The translations under genes and the position numbers were made by a program. DNA of 14,592 nucleotides from Clostridiales bacterium (GTDB lineage: Bacteria; Bacillota; Clostridia; Lachnospirales; Lachnospiraceae): contig JAJPYU010000169.1 of NCBI GenBank assembly GCA_021204765.1, forward strand, positions 1-14,592. Reading direction: 5' to 3'. Positions 14,475-14,592 of this stretch are shown piece after piece. Every line of letters begins with the position of its first letter. The stretch's first letter is position 1. Under the pieces are notes generated by a model. That model had not been told where the DNA came from. It saw only the letters and a program-made list of their open reading frames with translations, and made no database searches.

Positions 14475-14592
14475 AAGTGTGTTCCCTGACAGATATCGGT
14501 ATCCGTAGGGAAATGAATCAGGACTATTTTTACTCCTCGGAGGATCCCATAGGAGTGCTGCCGAATCTTTTCATAGTTGCGGACGGTATGGG
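14471..14592 (+). CDS. prpC: PP2C-type protein phosphatase (PrpC/Stp family), 5' part
   Basis: The frame starts at ATG 14471, overlapping the rlmN stop as ATGA, and runs off the window after 40 complete codons. Two hallmark PP2C segments are visible: SLTDIGIRREMNQDYF (about 5-20), containing an early metal-binding aspartate region, and IVADGMG near the edge. In Firmicutes this phosphatase follows rlmN and usually precedes a PASTA-type Ser/Thr kinase, whose signalling it reverses. That kinase is not in the window. AGGA at 14458-14461 is a possible ribosome binding site. The rest of the protein cannot be judged. Confidence 0.92.
   Translation, partial: MKVCSLTDIGIRREMNQDYFYSSEDPIGVLPNLFIVADGM

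Noticed and set aside
1..14592. CRISPR arrays, tRNA or rRNA genes, phage or defence genes
   Set aside because: I saw no regularly spaced repeats, cloverleaf-like sequences, integrases or defence-type protein motifs. All long frames fit housekeeping or decarboxylase functions.

Overview
The window looks like a chromosomal segment of a low-oxygen Clostridia-type Firmicute, probably Lachnospiraceae-like. This is inferred from gene order, strong AGGAGG-type ribosome binding sites, NAD-dependent ligase, GreA and a sodium-pumping decarboxylase operon. No rRNA or other taxonomic marker is present. All recognisable genes lie on the + strand, and coding sequence is moderately GC-rich with AT-rich spacers.

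Layout. (1) Positions 1-83 hold the 3' end of an unidentified gene. (2) ligA follows at 161-2158 and ends in a two-tier hairpin. (3) Positions 2343-7139 form a compact five-gene operon: an acyl-CoA-type biotin-dependent carboxyltransferase, an OadG-like small membrane subunit, a stand-alone biotin carrier, the sodium-pumping beta subunit, and an OadA/5S-type oxoacid carboxyltransferase without its own biotin domain. A textbook intrinsic terminator closes it. (4) greA has its own likely promoter. (5) Then comes the conserved Firmicute block priA, def, fmt, rsmB, rlmN and the start of a PP2C phosphatase gene (prpC/stp). It covers replication restart, formyl-methionine metabolism, rRNA methylation and Ser/Thr signalling.

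How the genes work together. The decarboxylase module has two different carboxyltransferases for one biotin carrier and one sodium pump. It could therefore couple oxaloacetate decarboxylation (or pyruvate carboxylation) to an acyl-CoA carboxylation or decarboxylation and to the sodium gradient. Its acyl-CoA-type subunit has departed from the family consensus at expected catalytic loops, so the substrate is open. Def and Fmt act at the two ends of the formyl-methionine cycle and are translationally coupled.

The least expected structure is non-coding. Two long imperfect palindromes lie directly behind stop codons, at 7823-7937 (after greA) and 13118-13368 (over the end of rsmB). They share a 15-base core, and a third, end-only remnant sits at 11731-11746 between fmt and rsmB. 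They look like a family of small non-autonomous (MITE-like) elements. The larger one supplies the last codons and the stop of rsmB. Other oddities are a very acidic repetitive tail on peptide deformylase and an abrupt AT-rich island inside rsmB.
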